Positions 26,541-34,956 of a DNA stretch of 64,000 nt are shown piece after piece (within the stretch, counting starts at the first letter, position 1; the number at the start of each line of letters is the position of its first letter). The position numbers and the translations under genes are program-made. This DNA is from Chloroflexota bacterium (GTDB lineage Bacteria; Chloroflexota; Anaerolineae; Aggregatilineales; Phototrophicaceae), in assembly GCA_014338005.1 (NCBI GenBank), contig QUBZ01000008.1:1-64000 (forward strand), written 5' to 3'. Under the pieces are notes generated by a model, which worked only from the letters and a program-made list of their open reading frames with translations, ran no database searches and was not told the DNA's origin.

Positions 26541-27493
26541 AACGCCCCCTGCATTAGCCAGTATTCGTCAAAGCGCGCGTAGTGAATCGCTTCGCGCCGG
26601 TAGGTATAAACCAGGTGAACGGCCCGGTCGGCGGTTTGCAGCAGCGCCGGGTAGGAAATTTCGGCATACTCGTCTTCGATCACCTGCTGCCAGCGCCAAT
26701 CCTCGTTTTCGCCGGTCGTCAATGCCACGCACAGCGGCGTCCGCAGCGTGGGGCTGTTATTGTAGGCCAGCGCCAGCCGTCCGCTCGCCAGTTTGAGCAG
26801 GTCAATGCCGGAATTGGGGTTGGGCAGCGCGGTGGCTTCTGGGGCCGACCAGCTTTCCCCACCGTCCGACGACTCCGAACGCCAGATGACGCCGCCCTTG
26901 CCGCCGGTACGCAGGTAACACAGCAGCCGCCCGCCCGGCATCACCACCAGGTTAGGATGGATATTGCCGTTTGGAGAGATCATCGGCGCGGTCAGCCGCC
27001 AGGTCTGGCCGTCGTCATCGCTGATAATCATGCGCGACTGCCAGGTGTTTTCGTCGTAAGCCGGCAAAATGATGCGGTTTTGAAGAACCAGCGGGCGGCT
27101 GCGGAGCATCAGACCCGGATAATCAAATAAGCGGACGGGTTCGCTCCAGGTCTGGCCGCCGTCGGACGATTTTTTGACATACGGCACGGCGCTGCGCCAG
27201 TCCTGCTGCTGGATGACGACGTAAAAAAACCAGATGTCGCCGCCTGGCCGGGGCAGCAGAACCGGCTGTCCCAGCGAATGGCCGTCCACCTGGGCGATCA
27301 CGCGCGGGGGCGTCCAGCCATCTGCGCCGGGCAGCAGCCGCGCTTCCAGCAGGCTGACATCCGGCGCGGTTTCATACGAGCCGCCCATCCACACCGCCGC
27401 CAGCCCGGCTTCGCCCAGGTCGGCCAGCGCCGCGCAGTGGGCAAACGGGCGGTCGCTCAGGCGTTCAAACACCGGCATTTTGAGGATGCTCAT
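26537..27493 (-). CDS. BNR-repeat (sialidase-superfamily) protein
   Basis: The protein has about 318 residues and is a six-bladed propeller marked by at least three Asp boxes: SSDGGQTWSEP, SDDDGQTWRLT and SSDGGESWSAP. No signal peptide is present, so it acts in the cytosol on an imported substrate if it is an enzyme. The start is ATG 27493, which overlaps the IclR stop by one base (TGATG); longer frames upstream run through the IclR gene and are rejected. True sialidase activity is unproven; the arginine triad cannot be assigned by eye. Confidence 0.8.
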   Translation of the reverse strand: MSILKMPVFERLSDRPFAHCAALADLGEAGLAAVWMGGSYETAPDVSLLEARLLPGADGWTPPRVIAQVDGHSLGQPVLLPRPGGDIWFFYVVIQQQDWRSAVPYVKKSSDGGQTWSEPVRLFDYPGLMLRSRPLVLQNRIILPAYDENTWQSRMIISDDDGQTWRLTAPMISPNGNIHPNLVVMPGGRLLCYLRTGGKGGVIWRSESSDGGESWSAPEATALPNPNSGIDLLKLASGRLALAYNNSPTLRTPLCVALTTGENEDWRWQQVIEDEYAEISYPALLQTADRAVHLVYTYRREAIHYARFDEYWLMQGAL

Positions 27494-28287
27494 CACTTCC
27501 CCGCCATGTTCTGCCGAACCATAGACATGCGTTCGGGTACATAACCCATCCGCCGCGAAATTTGCTGGGCGGTGTATACCACCCCGCCTGAAAGCACCTC
27601 CAGCCGCGAGTCGATAATTTCGGTGTCCAGCCCGGAAATGCTGCACGCGCCGATCACCGCGTTGTGGGCATCAAAAATCGGCGCGCCCACGCAAAAGGTA
27701 TTCAGTTCATGTTCCTGGTTATCCACCGTATACCCGCGCGACCGGGAGCGGGCCAGATCATCCTGAAGCTGGCGAAAGTTGGTCAGGGTGTGCGGCGTGA
27801 ATGCGACCAGGGAATCGGGGCGATCCGCATACAGGCGGCTGACTTCCGCCGGCGGCAAAAAGGCCAGCACCGCTTTGCCGACCGCCGTACAGTACAGCGG
27901 CGCGTAATCGCCAACCGCCGTCCGCGCCAGCAGGCGCTGCGACGACTCAATCGCGTAAATGTACAAAACCCGGTCGCCATCGCGGACGGTGAGGTAAACG
28001 GATTCATTGCAGGTATCGGCCAGCTCGCGCAAAAGAGGCGCGGCGCGGTCGCGCAGTTCGACATTGACCAGGATATTCTGGGTGAGGGCGATGATCGTCT
28101 TGCCCAGGGCGTAGGAATCGTCGGCCTGCTGTTCGATGAAGCCGTATTGAAGCAGGGTGTTCAGCAGATGGTGCGCCGTGCTTTTATGCATCCCCAGGCG
28201 TTTGCTGATGGTCGTCAGCGTCAGGCAGGGTTCGGCGGTGCTAAAGAGGTTTAATATTTCGAGTGCTTTGGCTACCGAAGCAATCAT
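27493..28287 (-). CDS. IclR-family transcriptional regulator
   Basis: The 264-residue regulator heads the catabolic cluster. It has a winged-helix N-terminus (about 1-65: AKALEILNLFS...TISKRLGMHKSTAHHLLNTL) and an IclR effector domain (about 80-255) with YSAVGKAVLAFL-like CTAVGKAVLAFL and a C-terminal GACSISG stretch. IclR proteins sense keto-acids or sugar acids, which fits the aldolases downstream. A 17-base perfect palindrome lies 19 bases upstream of its start and overlaps the presumed -10, suggesting autoregulation of the whole operon. No Shine-Dalgarno sequence is evident. Confidence 0.9.
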   Translation of the reverse strand: MIASVAKALEILNLFSTAEPCLTLTTISKRLGMHKSTAHHLLNTLLQYGFIEQQADDSYALGKTIIALTQNILVNVELRDRAAPLLRELADTCNESVYLTVRDGDRVLYIYAIESSQRLLARTAVGDYAPLYCTAVGKAVLAFLPPAEVSRLYADRPDSLVAFTPHTLTNFRQLQDDLARSRSRGYTVDNQEHELNTFCVGAPIFDAHNAVIGACSISGLDTEIIDSRLEVLSGGVVYTAQQISRRMGYVPERMSMVRQNMAGK

Positions 28288-28305
28288 CGTTTCAAAAACC
28301 GATTA

Positions 28306-28322
28306 GTTTCATAATATGAAAC
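28306..28322 (-). promoter_or_regulatory. Candidate IclR operator over the -10 region
   Basis: GTTTCATA-A-TATGAAAC is a perfect 17-base palindrome in the 122-base gap between iclR and recD2. TTTCA/TGAAA arms resemble operators of IclR/KdgR-type regulators. On the minus strand it contains TATTAT, a plausible -10 box, with TTCAAA 18 bases upstream as a weak -35. Binding would block the iclR-led operon. Confidence 0.65.
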
Positions 28323-28409
28323 AGTGTATCTTATTTTGAAAAATCGTATCACGAATCGCGCGGCGAGTCAAGCCAACCGACGCGAAACCGCGAGGGGGTG
28401 CGATCGGGC

Positions 28410-30602
28410 TTAGGGGCGCAGGCGGGGCAGCAGGCCGCCGTACCGTTCGGCCACTTTGTTGTTGCTGACGGCGATATGGAGGGCTTTGCGCGTCCCCACG
28501 ATCACCACCAGCCGGCGGGCGCGGGTGATGGCCGTATAGAGCAGGTTGCGCTGAAGCATCATATAATGCTGTGTGAGCAGCGGCAGAACCACCGCCGGGT
28601 ATTCCCCGCCCTGGCTGCGGTGGGTGCTGATGCAGTAGGCGTGGGTCAGTTCTTCGACTTCGTTCCAATCATAGTCAATATAACGCCCGTCAATGACGAC
28701 TTCGAGCGTATTATCGTCAAAGTTGATGCCGCTGATGCGCCCGAGGTCGCCGTTAAAGACTTCTTTTTCGTAATTGTTGCGGGTCTGCATCACCTTGTCC
28801 CCGGCGCGGAACACCCGCCCGCCGAGCTTTTTTTCGGCTTGGCGCGGGCTGCCGTTGAGCGCCTTCTGGAGCGCGTCGTTGAGCGCGTGGACGCCGACCT
28901 GCCCGCGATACATGGGGGCGATCACCTGGATGTCGTCCAGCGGGTCGAAGCCGAATTTGTTGGGAATCCGGTTTAGCACCAGGTCTACCACCAGTTCCGC
29001 CGCCCGCGCGGGGTCGTCCTCCTGGAACAGAAAAAAGTCGCGGCTCTGGTTGTCCACCGTTGGCATCTGCCCCTGGTTGACGCGGTGGGCGTTGACGACG
29101 ATCAGGCTGTCCTCGCTCTGGCGAAAGATGGTTTGCAGGCGGGTGACGTGCGCCAGGCCGCTGTTAATCACATCATGCAGCACATTGCCCGCGCCGACGC
29201 TGGGAAGCTGGTCAATATCACCCACCAGCATCAGATGGCTAGTGGGGCGCAGCGCCTTCAGCAGGCTGTAAAACAGCACCAGGTCAATCATGGAAGCTTC
29301 ATCCACGATCACCATATCGGCTTCCAGCGGGTAATCCTCGTCGTGCAGGAAGTGGCCGTCCGGCGAATAACCGAGCATCCGGTGAATGGTGGTGGCGGTT
29401 TGGCCGGTGGCTTCGCTCAGGCGTTTGGCAGCCCGTCCGGTGGGGGACGCCAGCTTAAAGGTGCGTTTGGCGCTCAGCAGCGCGTTGATGACCATTTGCA
29501 GGGTGGTGGTTTTGCCCGTGCCGGGGCCGCCGGTGAGGACGGACAGTTTGCTGATCAGCGCGGCTTTAACTGCGTCCTGCTGCTGGCCGGTGAGCGCGAC
29601 CTGGTTGGATTTTGCCAGTTCGGCCAAAAAATCCGGCCAGTGGGTATCCTGCCAGGCTTTAATCAGGGCGGACGGCGCGCCGGCCATATCCAGCAGCAGC
29701 CGCGCCACGCCGCGTTCCGAATGGTAATACATGGGCAGGTAAACCACGCCCAGCGGGCGGCCATCCTCATGAATCACGTCGCCGTACAGTTCTTCTTCCT
29801 GCACCAGTTGGTTTAGCACGAACTCCACCACCGGCGGGTTTTCGATCTCCAGCAGTTTGCAAGCTTCCCCCACCAGCACAGCGCGGGGCGCACAGGTGTG
29901 GCCGTCCAGCGCCAATTTGTTGAGCGCGTAAAACAGCCCGGCGCGGATGCGCCCGCGCGACTCGCCGGTGACGCCCATGCTGCGCGCGATGGCGTCCGCC
30001 CGGATGAAGCCGATACCGAACACCTCATCGGCCAGGCGGTAGGGGTCTTCCTTCACCCGCTCGATGGTTTCCTGACCGTATTCGCCGTAGATGCGGATCG
30101 CCATGCGGCTGGTGATGCCGTAACCCTGCAAAAAAATCATGATCTGGCGCATGACGCGGTTTTCCGCCCAGGCTTTGATGAGGTCTTTCGCCAGGTTGGA
30201 CTTCAAGCCCGGCACTTCGTCCAGGCGCTCCGGGGCGTGGTCGAGGATGTGGAGCGTTTCGTCGCCAAAATAGTCGGCGATTTTCTCCGCCGTGCGCGGG
30301 CCGATGCCCTTGACGATGCCGCTACTGAGGTAGTTGATAATGCCGGTGCGGCTGGTGGGCAGAATCGGTTTGACGATTTCGGCGCGGAACTGCATCCCGT
30401 AACGCGGGTCGTTGACCCAATCGCCGATGAACTCCACCGCCTCGCCGGGCTGAAGTTCCGGCATCGCGCCGACGACCGTTACCGTGCCGTCGCGGGCGGA
30501 CAGGTCGGGGCGGCTTTTGTCCGGCAGCAGCCGCAGGACGGTATAACCGTTTTCGTCGTTGTAATAGGTGATGCGTTCAATTGAGCCGGTCAGTGTTTCC
30601 AT
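28410..30602 (-). CDS. recD2: RecD2-type DNA helicase
   Basis: The 730-residue SF1B 5'-3' helicase of the RecBC-independent RecD2 class has an N-terminal OB-like domain (METLTGSIERITYYNDENGYTV...), tandem helix-hairpin-helix segments near GIVKGIGPRTAEKIA, Walker A GGPGTGKTT at about 358-366, Walker B VIVDEASM at about 431-438, and the C-terminal motif VI region YTAITRARRLVVIVG. METL at 30602 is chosen as the start because family members begin there; an upstream ATG would add 12 residues. Role: DNA repair or recombination. Confidence 0.92.
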   Translation of the reverse strand: METLTGSIERITYYNDENGYTVLRLLPDKSRPDLSARDGTVTVVGAMPELQPGEAVEFIGDWVNDPRYGMQFRAEIVKPILPTSRTGIINYLSSGIVKGIGPRTAEKIADYFGDETLHILDHAPERLDEVPGLKSNLAKDLIKAWAENRVMRQIMIFLQGYGITSRMAIRIYGEYGQETIERVKEDPYRLADEVFGIGFIRADAIARSMGVTGESRGRIRAGLFYALNKLALDGHTCAPRAVLVGEACKLLEIENPPVVEFVLNQLVQEEELYGDVIHEDGRPLGVVYLPMYYHSERGVARLLLDMAGAPSALIKAWQDTHWPDFLAELAKSNQVALTGQQQDAVKAALISKLSVLTGGPGTGKTTTLQMVINALLSAKRTFKLASPTGRAAKRLSEATGQTATTIHRMLGYSPDGHFLHDEDYPLEADMVIVDEASMIDLVLFYSLLKALRPTSHLMLVGDIDQLPSVGAGNVLHDVINSGLAHVTRLQTIFRQSEDSLIVVNAHRVNQGQMPTVDNQSRDFFLFQEDDPARAAELVVDLVLNRIPNKFGFDPLDDIQVIAPMYRGQVGVHALNDALQKALNGSPRQAEKKLGGRVFRAGDKVMQTRNNYEKEVFNGDLGRISGINFDDNTLEVVIDGRYIDYDWNEVEELTHAYCISTHRSQGGEYPAVVLPLLTQHYMMLQRNLLYTAITRARRLVVIVGTRKALHIAVSNNKVAERYGGLLPRLRP

Positions 30603-30741
30603 AAAGGCGATTGTAGCAGAAAGCGCGCCGCCGCACACCCGCCGGTAAGTTCGACAAACTTTTCACAAACCTCTCATCCCGCATTCAGATGAGTTGGTTA
30701 GAGTACATCCGTATTTTGTCTGTGTTGTAAGGAGATGATCT

Positions 30742-31215
30742 GTGCTTACAATCGGCCAGCCCGCGCCGGATTTTGAACTGCCGAACCAGGATGGCGAACC
30801 GGTTCGGCTAAGCGATTTTCGCGGCCAGAAAGTGGTGATTTTCGCCTTCCCGAAGGCCAATACAGCCGGCTGCAACGCCCAGGCCTGCGGCTTCCGCGAC
30901 GAGTTCCCAAACATCGAAACGGCTAACGCGGTTGTGCTGGGCATCAGCGCCGACACACCCGCCGAACTGAAAGCCTGGAAACAGGCCAAAAAGCTGCCCT
31001 ACGATCTGCTGTCGGACACCGAACGCCGTGTCCTGACCGCCTGGGGTGCGTGGGGGGTATCGCTGCTGAATGTAATTAACTTGCCGCTGATGGTGCGCTC
31101 CTACTGGGTGATTGACGAAAACGGAATCGTGGCCGATATGCAGGTGGGCGTCAGCCCGACCGGCAGTGTAAATAAGGCGCTGGCGGCCCTCAACCGTGAA
31201 GTGAACCGCGCATGA
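30742..31215 (+). CDS. Bcp-type peroxiredoxin
   Basis: The 157-residue thiol peroxidase has peroxidatic Cys44 and resolving Cys49 in the PKANTAGCNAQAC motif, the arrangement of atypical 2-Cys Bcp/PrxQ enzymes. Thr41 of the conserved PxxxTxxC is present. GTG 30742 follows AAGGAG. It overlaps the downstream S51 peptidase gene by ATGA. Role: reduction of hydroperoxides with thioredoxin-type donors. Confidence 0.9.
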   Translation: MLTIGQPAPDFELPNQDGEPVRLSDFRGQKVVIFAFPKANTAGCNAQACGFRDEFPNIETANAVVLGISADTPAELKAWKQAKKLPYDLLSDTERRVLTAWGAWGVSLLNVINLPLMVRSYWVIDENGIVADMQVGVSPTGSVNKALAALNREVNRA

Positions 31216-31913
31216 CGGAAAACTCGTTTCCCGTTTATCTTCATGGCGGGGGCGCGCGCCCCGGCACGTTCCAGGCTTTTGTGCAGGCGGCGCGGCCAGA
31301 CGCCGCCCGCCCGGTTGTTTTTCTGTATCTGGCAGGCAGCGAGGATGAACTGCCAGAAACCCACGCCACCTTCCAACTGGACGAGCAGACCTTTCATGCC
31401 ATCGGCGTATCGGCGGCGTCCCCTGTGGACGCGGCGGTGCTGCGGGCCGTTCAGCCCTCCGGCATTTTCATCGCCGGCGGGCCGACGCCGCTCTACCAAG
31501 AAGCATTGTGCGCCGACATGTCCTGGCTGGATTACGCGCGCGAAAGCCGCATCCCGCTGGGCGGCACGTCGGCAGGCGCGGCGGTTTTACCCCGGCAGGC
31601 CATCGTGGGCGGCTGGCAGGTGCGGCGCGCCGACCGCCTGACCCAGATGCTCTATCAGGGCGCGGGCGAGGGCTTGGACGAACTCGAAGTGCGGCCAGGA
31701 CTGGGCGTGGTATCCTTCAGTGTGGATGTCCATGCCAGCCAGTGGGGGACACTCTCCCGCTTACTGCACGCGGTAGATACCGGCGCGGTCGCCGAAGGCT
31801 GGGCGATTGACGAAAACACCTTCCTGATCGTCGAAAACGGCCAGATGCGGGTGAGCGGTTGGGGACAGGTGTATCACGTCCGCAAGGGCCGCCGCCTGGA
31901 CGTGGCGATTTAA
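31212..31913 (+). CDS. Peptidase S51-family (cyanophycinase-like) protein
   Basis: The 233-residue protein has the S51 nucleophile elbow GGTSAGAA with Ser120, preceded by the glycine-rich FIAGGPTPLYQ strand. The N-terminus VYLHGGGARPG and the late VDVHASQWG segment (a His candidate) fit cyanophycinase and peptidase E relatives. Likely a cytosolic dipeptidase or isoaspartyl-type peptidase; the polymer cyanophycin is not implied because no cyanophycin synthetase is present. Coupled to the peroxiredoxin gene, followed by a terminator. Confidence 0.78.
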   Translation: MTENSFPVYLHGGGARPGTFQAFVQAARPDAARPVVFLYLAGSEDELPETHATFQLDEQTFHAIGVSAASPVDAAVLRAVQPSGIFIAGGPTPLYQEALCADMSWLDYARESRIPLGGTSAGAAVLPRQAIVGGWQVRRADRLTQMLYQGAGEGLDELEVRPGLGVVSFSVDVHASQWGTLSRLLHAVDTGAVAEGWAIDENTFLIVENGQMRVSGWGQVYHVRKGRRLDVAI

Positions 31914-31944
31914 GGTGATGGCGCGGTGATCGAATAATGATGGG

Positions 31945-31973
31945 ACGGGCGGGACTTACAACCCGCCCGTTTG
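31945..31973 (+). terminator. Rho-independent terminator of the peroxiredoxin operon
   Basis: ACGGGCGGG and CCCGCCCGT form a 9-bp stem (31945-31970) with an 8-base loop, followed by TTG TTT, 32 bases past the S51 gene stop. Confidence 0.75.
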
Positions 31974-31980
31974 TTTGCCC

Positions 31981-32145
31981 CTACTGTGCCAGCGGTGTAT
32001 TGTTTTGCGCGGCCTGGATAACACCATAGATCACGAAACGAGTTCTGACATCCATCGAAAGGCCGATCTTTGCGCGAATGTGGCGCGGGGGAATCAAAAC
32101 CGGCCCCGTGTTTTCCGGGGCAGGCGGTTGATTTGCGGGGATCAT
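31981..32145 (-). CDS. Small ORF downstream of the kinase-response regulator gene
   Basis: Fifty-four codons open at ATG 32145, only 15 bases past the stop of the kinase-regulator gene, and close at TAG 31981. The product has a Pro-rich N-terminus (NQPPAPENTGP) and a helical C-terminal part with MDVRTRFVIYGVIQAAQNN. No ribosome-binding site or recognised family. Distance and strand suggest cotranscription, but it could be chance. Confidence 0.35.
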   Translation of the reverse strand: MIPANQPPAPENTGPVLIPPRHIRAKIGLSMDVRTRFVIYGVIQAAQNNTPLAQ

Positions 32146-32160
32146 GAACAAAAGCGCCGT

Positions 32161-33702
32161 CTACAGGTCGTGCAGTTCTTCCAGGCTGATGAACCCCTCG
32201 CGCAGCGCATGAAGCGCGGCAGCGTTGCGGTCTTTGGCGCCCAGTTTGTTCATGGCCTGCGCCAGCGACTCAATCACCGTCGGCAGCGGAAGCTGTAACA
32301 CACGGGCGATGTCGGCGTTTTCCAGCCCGGCGGCCACCTGCAACAAAACCTGCCGCTCCTGCTCACTGATTTTGGATTCGGTACCACCGCCGATCAGCCC
32401 GCCGACGATGCGTTCCGCCACACCCTGTCCCAGAACAAGCTGCCCCTGCGTGACCTTTTGAATGCTGTCGAGCAGTTCGTTTTCGTCGGCGGATTTGAGG
32501 ATGTAACCATGCGCCCCGGCGCGCAGCGCCCGCATGATGTACCACTCCTCCTCGCGTCCGGTCAGCACCAGCACTTTGACGTTGGGGGCTTCGGCGCGGA
32601 CGGAAGGCAGGATGTCCAGCCCGCCCTTGCCGGGCATGTTCAGGTCAAGCAGCAGCACGTCCGGCAGCATCGCCAGCGTTTGTTTAAGCGCGGTTTCGCC
32701 TTCCGGCGCTTCGCCCACCACTACATATTCATCGTGCGATTCCAGAAACGAAGCCAGCGTGCGCCGTAAAATGGTGTGGTCGTCCGCCAGCAGGACGCGA
32801 ATGGCCGGCTTGCGCCGCTGGAGCAGCGCCTGGCCGGACTCGGTAGGGCGGATGTGGGTAGCGGTATCCGGCGTGGGCGGCGCGACGGCTTCCTCCGTCG
32901 GGGCGGTCGGCACGGCGGCTTTGAGCGCGTTTGCCAGCGCCTCGCAGCTCTGGAAGCGGCGGACGGGATTTTTCTCCAGCGCCTTGAGGATGACGCGCTC
33001 CAGTTCTACCGGCATATCCGGCGCGATCAGGCGCGGCGGCGGCGGCGGTTGTTTGACCTGCTGTAAAAGCAGGGCCGGGATTTCGTCGGCGTCGAAGGGC
33101 AGGTGGCCGGTCGCCATTTCGTACAGCACCACCCCCAGGGAGTAAATGTCGGTGCGGTTATCCAGAGTCAAACCCTGTGCCTGCTCCGGCGACAGATACG
33201 CCGGCGTGCCGATCACCATGCCGTCCGCCGTCACGCGGGTGGCTTCCTTCGGCAGCGCCAGCCCCAAATCCATAATTTTGATCTGCCCATCGTGCGTCAC
33301 TTTGATATTGGCCGGTTTGATGTCCCGGTGGATGACCGAACGGCTGTGAGCGTATTGCAGCGCCAGGGCGATCTGCGCCCCCAACTGCACGACCACTTCC
33401 GCCGAAGTGGGGACATAATGCGACAGCGGAAAACCCTCGACATACTCAACCACCAGGAAGTTGAGATCATCTTCCTCGGCGATGTCGTAAATCGCCATGA
33501 TATTGGGATGGTTCAACTGCGCCGCCGCGCTGGCTTCCTGGAAAAAGCGTTTGCGGGTGGCCTCACGCACGTGGGGCAGCAGCACCTTAAGCGCGACCTG
33601 CCGCCCCAGGCGGGTATCCACCGCTTTATACACGGTGGCGGTTGAACCATCGCCGAGATGTTCTTGAATCTGGTAGCGGTTGCGTAATTTGCGTCCGATC
33701 AT
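32161..33702 (-). CDS. Ser/Thr protein kinase fused to a NarL-type response regulator
   Basis: The 513-residue cytosolic fusion begins with a Hanks kinase (1-265): glycine loop GDGSTATV, K39, HRDIKPAN with D127, DLG at 145-147 in place of DFG, and GTPAYLSPEQ from 165. After a Pro/Thr-rich linker (266-299) follows a receiver domain (300-420) with acidic pair D307/D308, phosphoacceptor D353, T381 and K403, all intact. The end (about 443-503) is a LuxR/GerE-type HTH, ISEQERQVLLQVAAGL...KLGAKDRNAAALHAL, with a somewhat divergent recognition helix. Kinase and DNA-binding output on one chain is rare. No transmembrane sensor is present. Confidence 0.92.
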   Translation of the reverse strand: MIGRKLRNRYQIQEHLGDGSTATVYKAVDTRLGRQVALKVLLPHVREATRKRFFQEASAAAQLNHPNIMAIYDIAEEDDLNFLVVEYVEGFPLSHYVPTSAEVVVQLGAQIALALQYAHSRSVIHRDIKPANIKVTHDGQIKIMDLGLALPKEATRVTADGMVIGTPAYLSPEQAQGLTLDNRTDIYSLGVVLYEMATGHLPFDADEIPALLLQQVKQPPPPPRLIAPDMPVELERVILKALEKNPVRRFQSCEALANALKAAVPTAPTEEAVAPPTPDTATHIRPTESGQALLQRRKPAIRVLLADDHTILRRTLASFLESHDEYVVVGEAPEGETALKQTLAMLPDVLLLDLNMPGKGGLDILPSVRAEAPNVKVLVLTGREEEWYIMRALRAGAHGYILKSADENELLDSIQKVTQGQLVLGQGVAERIVGGLIGGGTESKISEQERQVLLQVAAGLENADIARVLQLPLPTVIESLAQAMNKLGAKDRNAAALHALREGFISLEELHDL

Positions 33703-33831
33703 TGCCGGTTATCCAGGAGTTTAATCCACGACTTGTAGCATAACATTACGCAAGCCGCAGGACAAGCCGCCCCCGGGTAATCGCTTCAAAAGCATTCGGG
33801 TCAACCAACACAGCCGTGATGGAGATCACAC

Positions 33832-33960
33832 CCCCTCTAAATCTCCCCCGAATTCGGGGGCGACTTGGCTGCCGACGGCATTAAGCCCCCGCCCTGAATT
33901 CGGCGACCCGAATGGGGATGCACGTCCCCTGAGCGCGAGGAGGTTTGGGGGTGGGGTCAG
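33832..33960. repeat. G/C-rich inverted-repeat element, copy 2
   Basis: The 129-base non-coding element starts with CACCCCCTCTAAATCTCCCC and ends with GGTTTGGGGGTGGGGTC, which pair as imperfect terminal inverted repeats. Its right part (33903-33960, containing GGCGACCCGAATGGGGA and TCCCCTGAGCGCGAGG) matches the reverse complement of 53458-53514 at most positions. It fills the gap between the kinase gene and the restriction-modification locus. Confidence 0.75.
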
Positions 33961-33983
33961 AAAAGTCCAGAAGCGAACCGGCA

Positions 33984-34930
33984 CTAATAGTTCAGCAGTG
34001 TCCACAGATCGCCGGTCAAAAGCTGCTGAAAATCCCCGATTTGTTCGCGCAGGCGTTGGCTGCTTAGCATTTCCGGTCGGGGAACAACGTAATAAAACCC
34101 GTCCAATTTTTGGAGCGCAGCTGTGTAACCTAAAAAGTGATTGGACTTAAAAGTGGAGTTAATTCCAAAAATACTGTTCCCGCTTTTCGCCCGCCGGACA
34201 TCATGCAGAAAAATCGCCACGACCGGAATATCACGCTGCAATAATTTGGACAATAAATGCTTGTCCAGGAATATTTTGTCTATCCTGTCCTTACTGGTGG
34301 TTTTGATCGAGCCGACGATCTCGCCGGGATGAATATAGGGTTTTCCAGAAGTGGTTACAGCCTGATTTTGAGAGAACACCACATCCAGTTCATAGGGCAT
34401 TTCATATCCCGGAAAACCAGGGATGGGTATCCTCACGGTACGGGACTCGGCAGTTAACCCCACTTCCCGAACAATCAGTTTGATGAATGTCTCAAAAAGC
34501 TGCCCAATGCGCTTCCTCGCCTGGTTTGAGAGCATAAAAGCATCGCCGATGCAGCCGATAGACTGCTGGATGGTGTAGACGATGCGGTTTAGCTCGCGCT
34601 TCTGCAAATATTCCTGCGCGCCGGCCTGGTCTGCGGTTTTCTCTTTGTGCGTCCGAATTTCCGTCAAAAAAGTCATAAAACGGACAAACATGCTGTCGAA
34701 CAATTTTTATCTTCAATGAACAAAGTCGTATTTACCGGGCGTGTAATCAGACCTTGTTCGTATTGATAAAAGATGTAATAGGGATGGGAGGGCGAGATAA
34801 CCCGTCGAAGCCGTGACACGGCGATAAAGTCCAGGAAAGCAGCGCCAATGTCTCCAAAATCGTCCAGATTCTTGAAAGCGTCTTTATCCTGGACTCTGGC
34901 TTGCAGCCGCAAGAGATCATTGATCGTCAA
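33984..34930 (-). pseudogene. Restriction endonuclease gene split by a frameshift
   Basis: Two open frames continue one another: an N-terminal part from ATG 34930 and a 239-codon part from 34703 to 33984. They meet at a run of five A on the minus strand (plus 34704-34708); one extra A would join ...LFIEDKK with LFDSMFVRFMTF... into about 314 residues. YELDVVF near the middle, followed about 20 residues later by EIVGSIKTTSKDR, could be a PD-(D/E)xK nuclease core with an SxK variant. It follows a DNA methyltransferase gene by 26 bases, hence the call. The frameshift may be real, phase-variable or a sequencing error. Specificity unknown. Confidence 0.65.
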
Positions 34931-34956
34931 CGAATTGATCTCCGACGCAGGGTGTT

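Noticed and set aside
27493-27646. An N-terminal extension of the BNR protein upstream of 27493
   Set aside because: The extra 51 codons overlap the end of iclR in another frame and have no propeller features; TGATG coupling supports the shorter start.
31975-32298. A 107-codon plus-strand frame beginning after the S51 gene terminator
   Set aside because: It lies behind a terminator, overlaps the 3' end of the kinase-regulator gene in antisense and has no recognisable features.
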